A stretch of DNA of 64,000 bases from Uliginosibacterium flavum (GCF_040566545.1 NZ_JBEWZI010000003.1:1-64000), one strand, 5' to 3'; positions 34,255 through 43,339 are shown, numbered from the stretch's first letter. Numbers and translations are program-made. Notes: generated from the letters alone by a model not told the origin.

Positions 34255-35511
34255 ATGCACATCCTGATTGTTGGCGCCGGCCTGGCCGGAGTGAGCTCCG
34301 CCTGGTATCTGCGCGCCGCCGGCCACGCCGTCACCGTGATCGACCGCAATGCCGGCCCAGCGCTGGAAACCAGCTTTGCCAACGGCGGCCAGATCTCGAT
34401 CAGCCACCCCGAGCCCTGGGCCAATCCCGGTGCGCCGCTGACCGTGCTCAAATGGCTGGGCCGCAAGGACGCACCCCTGCTCTTCCGCTGGCCGGCCGAA
34501 GCCGCGCGCATCCACTGGGGCCTGCAATTCCTGCGCGAATGCCTGCCCCACCGCACCCGCCGCAACACCCTGGCGATTGGCCATCTGGCCGCCTACAGCG
34601 GGCATCAGCTGCGCGCCCTGCGCGAAGCCACCGACATTCACTACAACAGCCTGTCACGCGGCGTGCTGCATCTGTATTTCGCCAAGGAAAATTTCCGCCA
34701 CGGCGAAGCCCAGCAACGTGTGCTGAGCCAACTCGGCATCGGCGCGCAGATGCTCACGCCCAGCGCCTGTGTGACGGCTGAGCCCAGCCTCGCCCACGTG
34801 GAAACTCGCCTCGTGGGCGGCATGCTCGGCACCGATGACGAAAGCGGCGATGCCCAACGCTTCGTCAGCGAACTCGCCGAACGCTGCGTCACCGCTGGCG
34901 TGAATTTCGTCTTCGATACACAGGTGGAGCAGATCCTGCGCGAGGGGCAGCGCATCAGCGGGCTGAAAGTGCTGCAAAACGGCTCAGCTCAGGAAATCCA
35001 CGCAGATGCTTACGTGATCGCCGCCGGCAGCTACAGCACGCCATTGATGCGCCCGCTGGGCGAGCGCCTGCCGATCTATCCGGTCAAGGGCTATTCCACG
35101 ACCCTGAAATTGCGCGACCCGAGCCGCGCGCCGAGCGTCAGTCTCACCGACGAATCGCGGCGCATCGTCTGCTCACGTCTGGGCGACAGCCTGCGCATCG
35201 CCGGCACGGCCGAACTCAATGGCTACAACACCGACATCGACCCCGAGCGCTGCGCCGCGCTGGTGAATTGGGCCGAAGACGTTTTCCCCGACGCCTGTGA
35301 CACCAACGAGCCCAACTACTGGGCCGGCCTGCGTCCCACCACACCGAGCAACCTGCCCATCATCGGGCGCAGCCCCTTCGACAACCTGTTCTACAACACC
35401 GGCCACGGCACCCTCGGCTGGACCCTGGCCTGCGGCTCGGCCCACGCCCTGAGCGACATCATCGACGGCCGCACGCCGGCCATCGACTACCCCTTCGCGG
35501 GCCGCGCATGA
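34255..35511 (+). CDS. dadA: D-amino acid dehydrogenase small subunit
   Basis: 418 residues from ATG 34255. The N-terminal FAD-binding loop HILIVGAGLAGVSSAWYLRA is followed by DRNAGPALETSFANGGQISI, the DadA hallmark, and near the C-terminus WAGLRPTTPSNLPIIGRS and NTGHGTLGWTLACGSA. By family it oxidises D-amino acids such as D-alanine to oxo acids at the inner membrane, passing electrons to quinone. Its stop overlaps the next start (ATGA at 35508-35511). Confidence 0.93.
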   Translation: MHILIVGAGLAGVSSAWYLRAAGHAVTVIDRNAGPALETSFANGGQISISHPEPWANPGAPLTVLKWLGRKDAPLLFRWPAEAARIHWGLQFLRECLPHRTRRNTLAIGHLAAYSGHQLRALREATDIHYNSLSRGVLHLYFAKENFRHGEAQQRVLSQLGIGAQMLTPSACVTAEPSLAHVETRLVGGMLGTDDESGDAQRFVSELAERCVTAGVNFVFDTQVEQILREGQRISGLKVLQNGSAQEIHADAYVIAAGSYSTPLMRPLGERLPIYPVKGYSTTLKLRDPSRAPSVSLTDESRRIVCSRLGDSLRIAGTAELNGYNTDIDPERCAALVNWAEDVFPDACDTNEPNYWAGLRPTTPSNLPIIGRSPFDNLFYNTGHGTLGWTLACGSAHALSDIIDGRTPAIDYPFAGRA

Positions 35512-35840
35512 GCGTTTCCGCCGACTACATCGCCTATCTGACGGAACTGTTCGCCCCGCTCGGGCGCATCCGCAGCAAGCGCATGTTCGGCGGCGCAGGA
35601 CTCTACTGCGATGAACTGTTTTTTGCCATAGTCATCGACGACGTGCTTTATCTGAAAGTGGATGAACACAACCGCGCCCAGTTCGAAGCCGAAGGCCTGG
35701 AGCCATTCCGCTATGAAGCCAAGGGCAAGCTCGCACAGATGAACTACTACCGCGCGCCGGACGAAGCCCTTGATTCCCCGGCGCTGATGCATCCCTGGGC
35801 GCGTAGCGCGCTGGCCGCGGCTTTACGCGCCAAAAAATAG
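35508..35840 (+). CDS. TfoX N-terminal domain protein
   Basis: 110 residues, only the N-terminal half of a full TfoX/Sxy. Signature segments are YLTELFAPLGRIRSKRMFGG, AGLYCDELFFAIVIDDVLYL and a C-terminal PWARSALAAALRAKK. Full Sxy proteins act with CRP in competence control; single-domain forms are common and their role is unclear. Translation is coupled to dadA by a 4-base overlap. Confidence 0.85.
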   Translation: MSVSADYIAYLTELFAPLGRIRSKRMFGGAGLYCDELFFAIVIDDVLYLKVDEHNRAQFEAEGLEPFRYEAKGKLAQMNYYRAPDEALDSPALMHPWARSALAAALRAKK

Positions 35841-35849
35841 CTGCCTGAA

Positions 35850-35935
35850 GAGGCTTACCCAACAACCTTCTTCAGACACGCCACTCGCACAACGAAGCGG
35901 GGAGCGGCTCTTCAGGCAGGCATTCACCGAACGTA
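35850..35935. repeat. Dispersed CTGAAGAGCC repeat copy
   Basis: GCCTGAAGAGGCTTACCC near 35842 is matched by the inverse GGAGCGGCTCTTCAGGCAGG near 35909-35928, forming a long imperfect inverted repeat of the same family as at 32200. Confidence 0.7.
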
Positions 35936-36002
35936 GCGCACACCACGCACGCGTGCCCGGCTCAGGAAAGAAACCCGGCAGCGCTCCTGACTGACATAAA
36001 AA

Positions 36003-36025
36003 AGCCCGCCTTCATCTGGCGGGCT
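36003..36025 (-). terminator. Terminator of the PL2-like gene
   Basis: On the minus strand AGCCCGCC, loop AGATGAA, GGCGGGCT is followed by TTTTTTAT. It lies 19 bases past the stop at 36044. Confidence 0.85.
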
Positions 36026-36043
36026 GTTTCACGTCTGTCCAGA

Positions 36044-37693
36044 TCACTCGATCGTCAGCGGGTAGATATCCTTGATATCCATGATGTTTTTCTTGCTGCC
36101 GTCCTCGATCTGGATGTCTCCATGAATGTAACCGCCTTGTGAACGGAAGCCAGGCACCACTTCGGGGCAACCACGTTCGGTCGCGATCAGGCTCAGCAGC
36201 GCCAACGCATCGGTGTCATCGAAACGACAGTGGATGTGTTTGGCACTCGGCACAAACATGCCACGATGGCCATGCTCGGCCAACAGGCGCTCACCCAGGC
36301 TCTTGGCCAGATCGAGATAAGCCTGTGTGCCGGTGGCGCGATACACCTCGAGCACCGCAAACAAGCGGATGGCGTCGGCCTGCGTGGCCACCAACGGGGC
36401 TTGGGGTGCCTTGGGGTCAGCCGGATTCCAGTTGCCCAGACCGTAATTGCGCGCCATCGCGACCACATGCTGCCACAGCGAATCGCGCCCGGAAATCGCC
36501 CAGGCCGTCACGGTACTCAGGAAGACGATGGGATTGATCGGCTTGCGCTCGAAGATCCAGCCCTTCTTGCCGTAGAAACCACGGCGCGGAAACTCCTGCC
36601 CGGTCAGATCCTTGCCATCGGCGAACATCGGCTTGATCTGGTTGGTTTCCGGCACATACGCATACTTGAGCCAGGCATCCAGACCGTCGACCGCCCATTG
36701 TTTGAGCTTCTCGCCCTTGGGGCCGAGCTGGCGGGCCAGCGTGAGTTGAGCCAGAGTTGAGTCGCCATAGATGCCTTCCGGGCCATTCATGGCGTCCGGG
36801 TCCATCTTGAACAGCACCCAGGCCTCCTTGGCCACTTCGCCATATTCCGGGCCGAACTGGCGCTCGGCACGGTCGCCGTAAAAGGAATAGGTGAACTGCG
36901 GGTGATTCTCGTCGGTCGGCGCCTCTTCGCGTTTGACCGGGCGGTTGAACTGGTAGCAACCCAGACCGGTCGCCGGATAGCGTGTGCGTACATATTGCCA
37001 GGCCATGAACTCGGCCCATTCCAGCGCCTTTTCTTCGCCCGGCACGATCTGACCGAGGAGGCCTGCCGAATAGATCAGGTCATTGCCTACATTCACGAAG
37101 GAGAGCCCTTTGGCTTCGCGCATCAGCTCAAGATCAGGGTGCATGGGCTTGTCCCAGAAACCCTGTTCTTCCAGCGGGCGGCCATAGCTGCCGTGGCGGG
37201 TCAGCTCCAGGGTTTCCCAATTGTCGATATGGCAATTCCACTCGGCCTTGATCAGGCGGGCGGCGGCACGTGCATCCGTTTCAAACATCAGTTCATAGAA
37301 GGGATAGTGGTGCTTGATTTCATGCACCTTGTTCTTGCCCTCGGGGCCGACAGTATCCAGCGTCTTCAGATCGAGGAAGCAGTGACCGCCCCAGATCAGC
37401 AAACCACTCTCGTCGGCATGATCGAAGTGCCACTGAATCGCATCCTTGGCCGCCTGCTTGTACTTGGGCTCGCCGGTCAGCGCCGACAGCGCGACCAGGG
37501 TGCGAAACAGATTCTGCTGCGAGGCGATATTGGAGGGCTCCCAGTCCTTGCCTTCCATGTTGCGCCATTTCACCGGTTCGCCCGTGAAAGTGTTCATGCC
37601 ATCGAAGAACAGCGGCGTGCCATGGTAAGGATCACGATATTTCGCAAGGATGGTGTCGGCGTATTGACTGATGTAGTCGAGCATCTTGTTCAT
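36044..37693 (-). CDS. Pectate lyase, PL2-like (alpha/alpha barrel)
   Basis: 549 residues and no signal peptide, so probably cytoplasmic. Repeated helical segments with aromatic caps (NLFRTLVALSALTGEPKY, AIQWHFDHADESGLLIWGGH, RTLVAL, LFAVLEVYRATGTQAYLD) fit an alpha-toroid. Length and opening (HGTPLFFDGMN, then EPVKWRN) agree with polysaccharide lyase family 2 (PelW type), which removes disaccharides from oligogalacturonides taken into the cell. A related unsaturated-uronate hydrolase fold is the alternative. A secreted PL9 enzyme in the same window (53062-54696) could supply its substrate, though the genes are 15 kb apart. It has its own terminator. Confidence 0.65.
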   Translation of the reverse strand: MNKMLDYISQYADTILAKYRDPYHGTPLFFDGMNTFTGEPVKWRNMEGKDWEPSNIASQQNLFRTLVALSALTGEPKYKQAAKDAIQWHFDHADESGLLIWGGHCFLDLKTLDTVGPEGKNKVHEIKHHYPFYELMFETDARAAARLIKAEWNCHIDNWETLELTRHGSYGRPLEEQGFWDKPMHPDLELMREAKGLSFVNVGNDLIYSAGLLGQIVPGEEKALEWAEFMAWQYVRTRYPATGLGCYQFNRPVKREEAPTDENHPQFTYSFYGDRAERQFGPEYGEVAKEAWVLFKMDPDAMNGPEGIYGDSTLAQLTLARQLGPKGEKLKQWAVDGLDAWLKYAYVPETNQIKPMFADGKDLTGQEFPRRGFYGKKGWIFERKPINPIVFLSTVTAWAISGRDSLWQHVVAMARNYGLGNWNPADPKAPQAPLVATQADAIRLFAVLEVYRATGTQAYLDLAKSLGERLLAEHGHRGMFVPSAKHIHCRFDDTDALALLSLIATERGCPEVVPGFRSQGGYIHGDIQIEDGSKKNIMDIKDIYPLTIE

Positions 37694-37832
37694 GATGGCA
37701 GTCCTGGGGCGATAGGGTCAGTGAAACGAGCCGGCCTGAGAATGCACGATCGGATCGTGACTCTCAGTTTACGACATGCTGCGCCTGTTTCTTGAAGCTT
37801 GTGCAAACCAGTCACACCCGAAACACAAAAAA

Positions 37833-37854
37833 ACGGGCGCCCGTGGGCGCCCGT
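37833..37854 (-). terminator. Terminator of the glnK-amtB operon
   Basis: ACGGGCGCCC (37833-37842), loop GT, GGGCGCCCGT (37845-37854); on the minus strand it is followed by TTTTTTGTG. It lies 37 bases past the amtB stop. Confidence 0.85.
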
Positions 37855-37890
37855 CAATAACACCTGCCTTGCGGCAGGCTCCTATCGTGC

Positions 37891-39378
37891 TCAATAGTGG
37901 TAAGCCGATTCGCCGTGGCTGGTAACGTCCAGACCTTCGCGCTCTTCGTCTTCCGGCACACGCAGACCGATGAACATATCGACCAGCTTGTAAGCCACGA
38001 AAGCCACCACACCAGACCAGATGATGGTCGTGCCCACAGCCTGAGCCTGAATCCAGACCTGGCTGGCGATGGAGTAATCCGGCGCGACAGCGTTCGCAAC
38101 ATAATCAACCACACCCGTACCACCCAGCGAAGGCGAAGCAAACACGCCGGTCAGCAGCGCGCCGAGGATACCGCCGACGCCATGCACACCAAACACGTCA
38201 AGCGCATCATCTGCACCGATCAAGCGCTTCAGACCATTCACACCCCACAGGCAGATCACGCCTGCAGCCAAGCCGATAACCAAGGCACCGCCGACGCCGA
38301 CAAAACCAGCCGCCGGAGTGATCGCTACCAGACCCGCCACCGCACCAGAAGCAGCGCCGAGCATCGAGGGCTTACCCTTGATCAGCCATTCAGCGACCAG
38401 CCAGGACATGGTGGCAGCAGCCGTTGCCAGCCAGGTGTTCAGGAAGGCCAGACCGGCATAACCGTTGGCTTCCAGAGCGGAACCGGCGTTGAAGCCGAAC
38501 CAGCCCACCCACAACAGAGAAGCGCCGATCATGGTCATGGTCAAGCTGTGCGGAGCCATCGACTCGCGACCGAAGCCCAGACGCTTGCCAACCATGAAGG
38601 CACCGATGATGCCGGCAATGGCGGCGTTGATGTGCACCACGGTGCCACCTGCGAAGTCCAAAGCACCCTTCTGGAACAGGAAGCCCGCCGTAGCCGTAGC
38701 CGCTGCGCCTGCCTCAGCAGAAGTGTAGGCATCCGGACCCGTCCAGTACCACACCATGTGACACACCGGCAGGTAGGAGAAGGTGAACCAGATGACCGAG
38801 AAGGCCAGCACGGCACTGAACTTGATCCGCTCGGCAAAAGCACCCAGGATCAGACAAACCGTGATCGCAGCAAAAGCACCCTGGAAGGCCACATAGATCA
38901 ATTCGCTGATCACAGTGCTCTTGGAGAAGGTTGCCGCAAGAGAGTCTGGCGTTACGCCTGCCAGCATGATCTTGCTGAAGGAGCCGATGAAGGCATTCCC
39001 CTCCGTGAAGGCCAGCGAATAACCGTACACAACCCACAGCACGGTAATCAGCGAGAACACCACGAAGACCTGGATCAGCACCGACAGTGCATTCTTGGTG
39101 CGCACCAGACCGCCGTAGAACAGGGCCAGGCCAGGAATCGACATCAGGATCACAAAGGCGGTGGAAACCAGCAACCAGGCATTGTCGCCCTTGTCCGCTT
39201 TCAGGACAGGTGCGGCAACAGCCGGGGCTGAAACATCAGCGGCAGGCGCTGCAGCAGGCGCGGCCGCAGCAGGTGCCGTTGCCTCAACAGCGGCAGGGGC
39301 GCTGGCGTCTTGGGCCAGCACGCTGCCAGACAGCATGACGGAGAAAGCCGTCAGTGCAATGGCGAGAAACTTTTTCAT
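37891..39378 (-). CDS. amtB: Ammonium transporter
   Basis: 495 residues. A signal-peptide-like start (LAIALTAFSVMLSGSVLAQ) leads into an alanine/proline-rich segment of about 35 residues, then eleven membrane helices. Family motifs: FYGGLVRTKNALSVLIQVF, VVHINAAIAGIIGAFMVGKR with the pore histidine, WVGWFGFNAGSALEANGYAG, and DDALDVFGVHGVGGILGALL with the second pore histidine. It moves ammonium across the inner membrane and is blocked by GlnK. It follows glnK with 21 bases between, and the pair is driven from the sigma-54 promoter upstream of the porin gene. Confidence 0.95.
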   Translation of the reverse strand: MKKFLAIALTAFSVMLSGSVLAQDASAPAAVEATAPAAAAPAAAPAADVSAPAVAAPVLKADKGDNAWLLVSTAFVILMSIPGLALFYGGLVRTKNALSVLIQVFVVFSLITVLWVVYGYSLAFTEGNAFIGSFSKIMLAGVTPDSLAATFSKSTVISELIYVAFQGAFAAITVCLILGAFAERIKFSAVLAFSVIWFTFSYLPVCHMVWYWTGPDAYTSAEAGAAATATAGFLFQKGALDFAGGTVVHINAAIAGIIGAFMVGKRLGFGRESMAPHSLTMTMIGASLLWVGWFGFNAGSALEANGYAGLAFLNTWLATAAATMSWLVAEWLIKGKPSMLGAASGAVAGLVAITPAAGFVGVGGALVIGLAAGVICLWGVNGLKRLIGADDALDVFGVHGVGGILGALLTGVFASPSLGGTGVVDYVANAVAPDYSIASQVWIQAQAVGTTIIWSGVVAFVAYKLVDMFIGLRVPEDEEREGLDVTSHGESAYHY

Positions 39379-39399
39379 TTGTCTCTACTCCCTTTTGGA

Positions 39400-39738
39400 T
39401 CAGAGGGCTTCCGTGCCGGTTTCACCGGTGCGGATGCGGATGGCTTGTTGCAGGTCGAACACGAAGATCTTGCCGTCACCGATCTTGCCGGTATTGGCGG
39501 CTTTCTCGATGGCTTCGATCACCTGATCAAGCAAGGCGTCGTCAACAGCGACTTCAACCTTCACTTTAGGCAGGAAGTCGACCACATACTCGGCACCACG
39601 ATACAGCTCTGTGTGGCCCTTCTGACGACCAAAACCCTTCACTTCGGTGACGGTGATGCCCTGCACGCCGATGGCGGAAAGGCCTTCACGCACTTCGTCG
39701 AGCTTGAAGGGCTTGATGATGGCGGATACGAATTTCAT
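39400..39738 (-). CDS. glnK: Nitrogen regulatory PII protein
   Basis: 112 residues. MKFVSAIIKPFKLDEVREGL, the T-loop with uridylylation tyrosine in KGHTELYRGAEYVVDFLPKV and the B-loop TGKIGDGKIFVFDLQQAIRI are canonical. It binds ATP/ADP and 2-oxoglutarate and closes AmtB when nitrogen is plentiful. The genomic link to amtB supports the GlnK name over GlnB. A 10-bp hairpin lies between it and the porin gene. Confidence 0.94.
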   Translation of the reverse strand: MKFVSAIIKPFKLDEVREGLSAIGVQGITVTEVKGFGRQKGHTELYRGAEYVVDFLPKVKVEVAVDDALLDQVIEAIEKAANTGKIGDGKIFVFDLQQAIRIRTGETGTEAL

Positions 39739-39756
39739 GGATTACTCCTTGATTCA

Positions 39757-39780
39757 GACGCGGTGCCTGCGCACCGCGTC
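39757..39780. terminator. Hairpin between torF-like porin and glnK
   Basis: GACGCGGTGC (39757-39766), loop CTGC, GCACCGCGTC (39771-39780); there is no T-run on either side. It probably protects the upstream message or reduces read-through rather than ending transcription fully. Confidence 0.55.
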
Positions 39781-39793
39781 CGTGGTGTGAAAA

Positions 39794-40627
39794 TCAGAAA
39801 GATTTGGCGACAGACAGAACCAGGGTGTTCTCGCCCGTCTTCTTGCAGCTGCCACCATCGCTGATCTTGCATGCGTAGTACCAGCCCTTCTTGGCATTGG
39901 TACCCACGATCGCAGCGCCCAGGCCCCAGCCGTTCAGGTCATAGGTCGCGCCCAGCTTCCAGTCGGTGTAATCCAGCTTGCCGTAGTTCTTCACTTTCTG
40001 ATGACCCACGTGCGTGTTCAACGTGATCTTCTCGGTCAGCGGAATGTTGGCGCTCAGATCAAAATAGCCCGAACCGGTGGACTTGCCCGGATCGGCATCA
40101 AAACAGTCGCCACCATCACCACCAACAACCGTGCTCTGGCAAACACCGCCGTAGGTATCCTTGTTCACGCCGAAGAAGTTGGTAAGGGTGTGTGAATACT
40201 TGAAGCTGACAACCTTGTAGCTCACGCCCACGTAGGCTTCCAGATTGTTGTACTTGGTCTTGGCTTCCACGGCATAGTGAGCGCCCGGGTAGTAGTAATA
40301 CAGGCCGCCCACATCAAAGGTGAAATCGCCTACCGGCAGCTTATAACCGCCATAACCATCGATTTCCAGCGAAGCGCCGTTGTAATACTGGTTGCCGCTG
40401 ACGTTCGACAGCCAAGTGCCAACATACACGCCGCTGGCGTGGCTATAGTCCAGGCCGCCCTGAAGTGCAGGCAGTTTGTAGGTCTGCGAAATACCACGGA
40501 AGCGATAGTCCGACACAATGCTCATGTTGCCGGTAAAGGTATGTGCCGAAGCGGGCTCATCAGCAGCCAGAGCAGGCAGGGCGGCAAAAGCGGAAAACAG
40601 GGAAGCGGCGATAATCGACAAACGCAT
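39794..40627 (-). CDS. TorF-family putative outer membrane porin
   Basis: 277 residues with a signal peptide (LSIIAASLFSAFAALPALAA). After it, FTGNMSIVSDYRFRGISQTY is the conserved start of TorF-type (TIGR02001) proteins, followed by alternating beta strands ending in LVLSVAKSF with a terminal phenylalanine, as for outer membrane barrels. The family is often found with glnK-amtB. Its promoter is sigma-54 type (40675-40690) with an NtrC-like site upstream, so expression should rise in nitrogen shortage. The transported solute is unknown. Confidence 0.88.
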   Translation of the reverse strand: MRLSIIAASLFSAFAALPALAADEPASAHTFTGNMSIVSDYRFRGISQTYKLPALQGGLDYSHASGVYVGTWLSNVSGNQYYNGASLEIDGYGGYKLPVGDFTFDVGGLYYYYPGAHYAVEAKTKYNNLEAYVGVSYKVVSFKYSHTLTNFFGVNKDTYGGVCQSTVVGGDGGDCFDADPGKSTGSGYFDLSANIPLTEKITLNTHVGHQKVKNYGKLDYTDWKLGATYDLNGWGLGAAIVGTNAKKGWYYACKISDGGSCKKTGENTLVLSVAKSF

Positions 40628-40674
40628 GGGAGTGCTCCTGAAAGAAAGTTAAGGTAATGCAGCGAGGCTTTCTT

Positions 40675-40690
40675 AGCTGGATTCGTGCCA
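40675..40690 (-). promoter_or_regulatory. Sigma-54 promoter of the porin-glnK-amtB operon
   Basis: On the minus strand TGGCAC-GAATC-CAGCT: GG and GC are separated by exactly ten bases as in the -24/-12 consensus. It lies about 48 bases before the porin ATG (40627). Confidence 0.8.
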
Positions 40691-40798
40691 GATACTCGAA
40701 ACCCTCGCCAATGCTTGCTCTACGTCACTTTCCAGAACCCTGCCCGAAAGGGCCGGCGCACTCTCTTCGCGCAGCACAACAGTGCCGCACCAAGTCGA

Positions 40799-40815
40799 TG
40801 CATCACGCTGGTGCA
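40799..40815. promoter_or_regulatory. NtrC-type enhancer site
   Basis: TGCATC-ACGCT-GGTGCA differs from the TGCACC-N5-GGTGCA consensus by one base. It lies about 110 bases upstream of the sigma-54 promoter, a normal enhancer distance. Confidence 0.65.
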
Positions 40816-40844
40816 TAGCCTTGGCCGCAGTAAGCCCATGCCCG

Positions 40845-40930
40845 AAGAACCGCACAGAGCCTTCTTCTACAGACACCTTGCCTGAAGAACCCCGCCCAGA
40901 GAGGCTCTTCAGACAAGCCTTGCTCACCGA
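40845..40930. repeat. Dispersed CTGAAGAGCC repeat copies
   Basis: CCCGAAGAACCGCAC near 40840, GCCTGAAGAACCCCGCCCAG near 40879-40898 and its inverse GAGGCTCTTCAGACAAGCC near 40899-40919. It belongs to the same family as at 32200 and 35850. Confidence 0.65.
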
Positions 40931-40999
40931 CACTTCGGGCAGGCGCCGAATCTGCCGGCTCGGCTATACTCGCCCGACGCCCATTCAAGGAACATGCAC

Positions 41000-41248
41000 A
41001 TGATTGATCCCAGCAAACCCGCCCAGCTGTTTGAAGAGATGGGCAACAAGTTCGCCGAAATGATGCAGAGCGGCCCGGCCAAAGATTTCGAAAAGAACGC
41101 CAAAGCCATGCTGGCCGCGGGCTTCTCGCGCCTCGATCTGGTGAGTCGCGAAGAATTCGACGTGCAGAAAGCGCTGCTCCAGAGTGCCTGCGAAAAGCTC
41201 GCTGCACTGGAAAAGCGCCTCGCCGAGCTGGAAGCCGGAAAAGCCTGA
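41000..41248 (+). CDS. ubiK: Ubiquinone biosynthesis accessory factor UbiK
   Basis: 82 residues from ATG 41000, which has AAGGAA at a better distance than the ATG at 40994. Family features: KPAQLFEEMGNKFAEMMQSG, LDLVSREEFDVQKALL and a C-terminal coiled coil LAALEKRLAELEAGKA. UbiK forms a complex with UbiJ and helps the hydroxylation steps of ubiquinone synthesis. It is followed 22 bases later by the comM-like gene, a common neighbour. Confidence 0.9.
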   Translation: MIDPSKPAQLFEEMGNKFAEMMQSGPAKDFEKNAKAMLAAGFSRLDLVSREEFDVQKALLQSACEKLAALEKRLAELEAGKA

Positions 41249-41270
41249 GCACCGACCAAGGCGCGCGGAA

Positions 41271-42776
41271 ATGAGCCTCGCCCTGATCAAAAGCCGTGCG
41301 CTGTGCGGCATGGACGCACCGGAAGTTACCGTCGAGGTGCATCTGGCCAACGGCGTCCCCTCGATTTCGCTGGTCGGTCTGCCGGACACCGAAGTCAAAG
41401 AGGCGCGCGACCGCGTGCGCGCCGCGCTGCTGACCTGCCAGTTCGAATTCCCGAACAAGCGGGTGACGGTCAATCTGGCCCCCGCCGATCTGCCCAAGGA
41501 GAGCGGGCGCTTCGACCTGCCGATTGCCATCGGCATTCTCGCCGCCTCCGATCAGATCAGATCTGCCACGCTGGATCAGTACGAGCTGGCCGGCGAGCTC
41601 TCGCTCTCCGGCGAATTGCGCCCGGTACGCGGCGCGCTGGCCATGGCCTGGCGCGCGGCCCAAGCCGGCCGCAGCCTGATCCTGCCAACCGAGAACGCCG
41701 CTGAAGCCGCGCTGGTGCAAGGCATCACCATCCTGCCCGCGCGCAATCTGCTCGAAGTCGCCGCGCACTTCAACGGCCACACCGCACTCACGCCCTTCAC
41801 CGGCGAACCACTCACCGGCGAGCCGATTTATCCCGATCTGGCCGGCGTAAAAGGCCAGGCGCAAGCGCGGCGCATGCTCGAAGTCGCCGCCAGTGGCCTG
41901 CACTCCCTGCTGCTCTACGGCCCGCCGGGCACCGGCAAATCCATGCTCGCCAGCCGCCTGCCGGGCTTGTTGCCGCCGCTGTCAGAAGCCGATGCGCTGG
42001 AATCCGCCGCGATCCAGTCGCTAGAAAGTCGTTTCGATCCGGCGCGTTTCCGCACCCGGCCTTATCGCTCGCCGCACCATTCGGCTTCTGCGCCGGCACT
42101 GGTCGGCGGCGGTATGTATCCGCGCCCCGGTGAGATCAGCCTCGCCCATCACGGCGTGTTGTTTCTCGACGAGCTGCCCGAATTTGACCGGCGCGTGCTC
42201 GAAGCCCTGCGCGAGCCGCTCGAAACCGGCCACATCACCGTCTCGCGCGCCGCGCAAAGCGTGGATTTCCCGGCCCGCTTCCAGTTCGTTGCGGCGATGA
42301 ATCCCTGTCCGTGTGGCTACCTCGGACATCCCACCCGCGCCTGCCGCTGCACGCCGGATCAGGTCGCGCGTTATCGCGGAAAACTCTCTGGCCCGCTGCT
42401 GGATCGGATTGATCTGTCGATGGAAGTCGGCACGCTCTCCGCCGACGAACTGCAGAACGCCCCCACGGGCGAGACCACCGCCGTGGTGCGGACACGCGTC
42501 ATCGCCGCCCACAGCCGTCAGCACGCGCGCCAGGGCAAGGCCAACGCCCATCTGGATGCCGGCGAGATCGACCAGCATTGCCCAGCCGACGACAAGGCCA
42601 AGGCGCTGTTGCGTCAGGCCATCGAACGCATGGGTCTGTCCGCCCGCGCCTATCACCGCACCCTGAAGATCGCGCGCAGCGTGGCCGATCTGGCCGCCGC
42701 CGACGTTATCAGCGCCGCCCACGTGGCCGAGGCCGTGCAATACCGGCGCGGCCTGCCCAATGAAACCCGCAAATGA
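41271..42776 (+). CDS. comM: YifB/ComM-type AAA+ ATPase (Mg-chelatase-like)
   Basis: 501 residues from ATG 41271. The N-terminal ChlI-like domain has VTVEVHLANGVPSISLVGL and PNKRVTVNLAPADLPKESGR. The AAA+ core has Walker A LLYGPPGTGKSMLASRL and the Walker B region LFLDELPEFDRRVLEALREP. A cysteine cluster CPCGYLG-x-CRCTPDQVARY follows, and the C-terminal domain ends with VAEAVQYRRGL. ComM is a hexameric helicase that promotes branch migration during natural transformation. It overlaps nothing upstream; the next gene begins about 20 bases after its stop. Confidence 0.92.
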   Translation: MSLALIKSRALCGMDAPEVTVEVHLANGVPSISLVGLPDTEVKEARDRVRAALLTCQFEFPNKRVTVNLAPADLPKESGRFDLPIAIGILAASDQIRSATLDQYELAGELSLSGELRPVRGALAMAWRAAQAGRSLILPTENAAEAALVQGITILPARNLLEVAAHFNGHTALTPFTGEPLTGEPIYPDLAGVKGQAQARRMLEVAASGLHSLLLYGPPGTGKSMLASRLPGLLPPLSEADALESAAIQSLESRFDPARFRTRPYRSPHHSASAPALVGGGMYPRPGEISLAHHGVLFLDELPEFDRRVLEALREPLETGHITVSRAAQSVDFPARFQFVAAMNPCPCGYLGHPTRACRCTPDQVARYRGKLSGPLLDRIDLSMEVGTLSADELQNAPTGETTAVVRTRVIAAHSRQHARQGKANAHLDAGEIDQHCPADDKAKALLRQAIERMGLSARAYHRTLKIARSVADLAAADVISAAHVAEAVQYRRGLPNETRK

Positions 42777-42796
42777 ACCTCAGCCCGGAGACCCGC

Positions 42797-43339
42797 ATGT
42801 CCGCCATCAATCCCTACGCCCCGCCCCAGGCCGACCTGGAGGCCGCGCTTGAAGGCCAGCACTGGCGTGACGGCAAGATCCTGATCCTGCGTCCAGGTAG
42901 CGCCCTGCCGCATCGCTGCATCAAGTGCAATGCACCCGCCGAATTACCCATCAAGAAGCGCAAGATTTACTGGCATCACCCGGCCTGGTACATCCTGATT
43001 TTCATTGCCATTCTGCTATACGCCGTCATCGCCCTGGCGGTGCGCAAGAAGGCTGAAATCCAGCCCGGCCTGTGTGCCACACACAGCAAGCGCCGCAAGA
43101 TCGGCCTGAGCCTGATCTGGGGCGGCCTGCTCCTTGGCGTCGGCCTGATGTTTGCCGGCGCCGTCGATGACTCCGGCGCGCTGGCCGGTCTGGGCGGCCT
43201 CGTACTGCTCATCGGGCTGATCTGGGGCAGCATCCTCGCCCGCCTGCTCACGCCAAACCGCATCGACAAGGATTTCATCCGCCTGCGCGGCGCCGGCAAG
43301 GCTTTTCTGGATTCGCTGCCGGCATTCCCCGGCCGCTGA
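42797..43339 (+). CDS. Hypothetical membrane protein
   Basis: 180 residues from ATG 42797, preceded by GGAG; a start at 42773 that overlaps comM is possible. The N-terminal NPYAPPQADLE is a common opening of small membrane proteins. CIKCNAPAELPIKKRKIYWH has a CxxC pair that may bind zinc. Three hydrophobic segments follow (WYILIFIAILLYAVIALAV, LIWGGLLLGVGLMFAGAV, LAGLGGLVLLIGLIWGSIL). I do not know its function. Confidence 0.7.
   Translation: MSAINPYAPPQADLEAALEGQHWRDGKILILRPGSALPHRCIKCNAPAELPIKKRKIYWHHPAWYILIFIAILLYAVIALAVRKKAEIQPGLCATHSKRRKIGLSLIWGGLLLGVGLMFAGAVDDSGALAGLGGLVLLIGLIWGSILARLLTPNRIDKDFIRLRGAGKAFLDSLPAFPGR

Noticed and set aside
37897..39231. 444-residue plus-strand frame opposite amtB
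   Set aside because: Antisense shadow with histidine/glutamine-rich composition; AmtB motifs are complete on the other strand.
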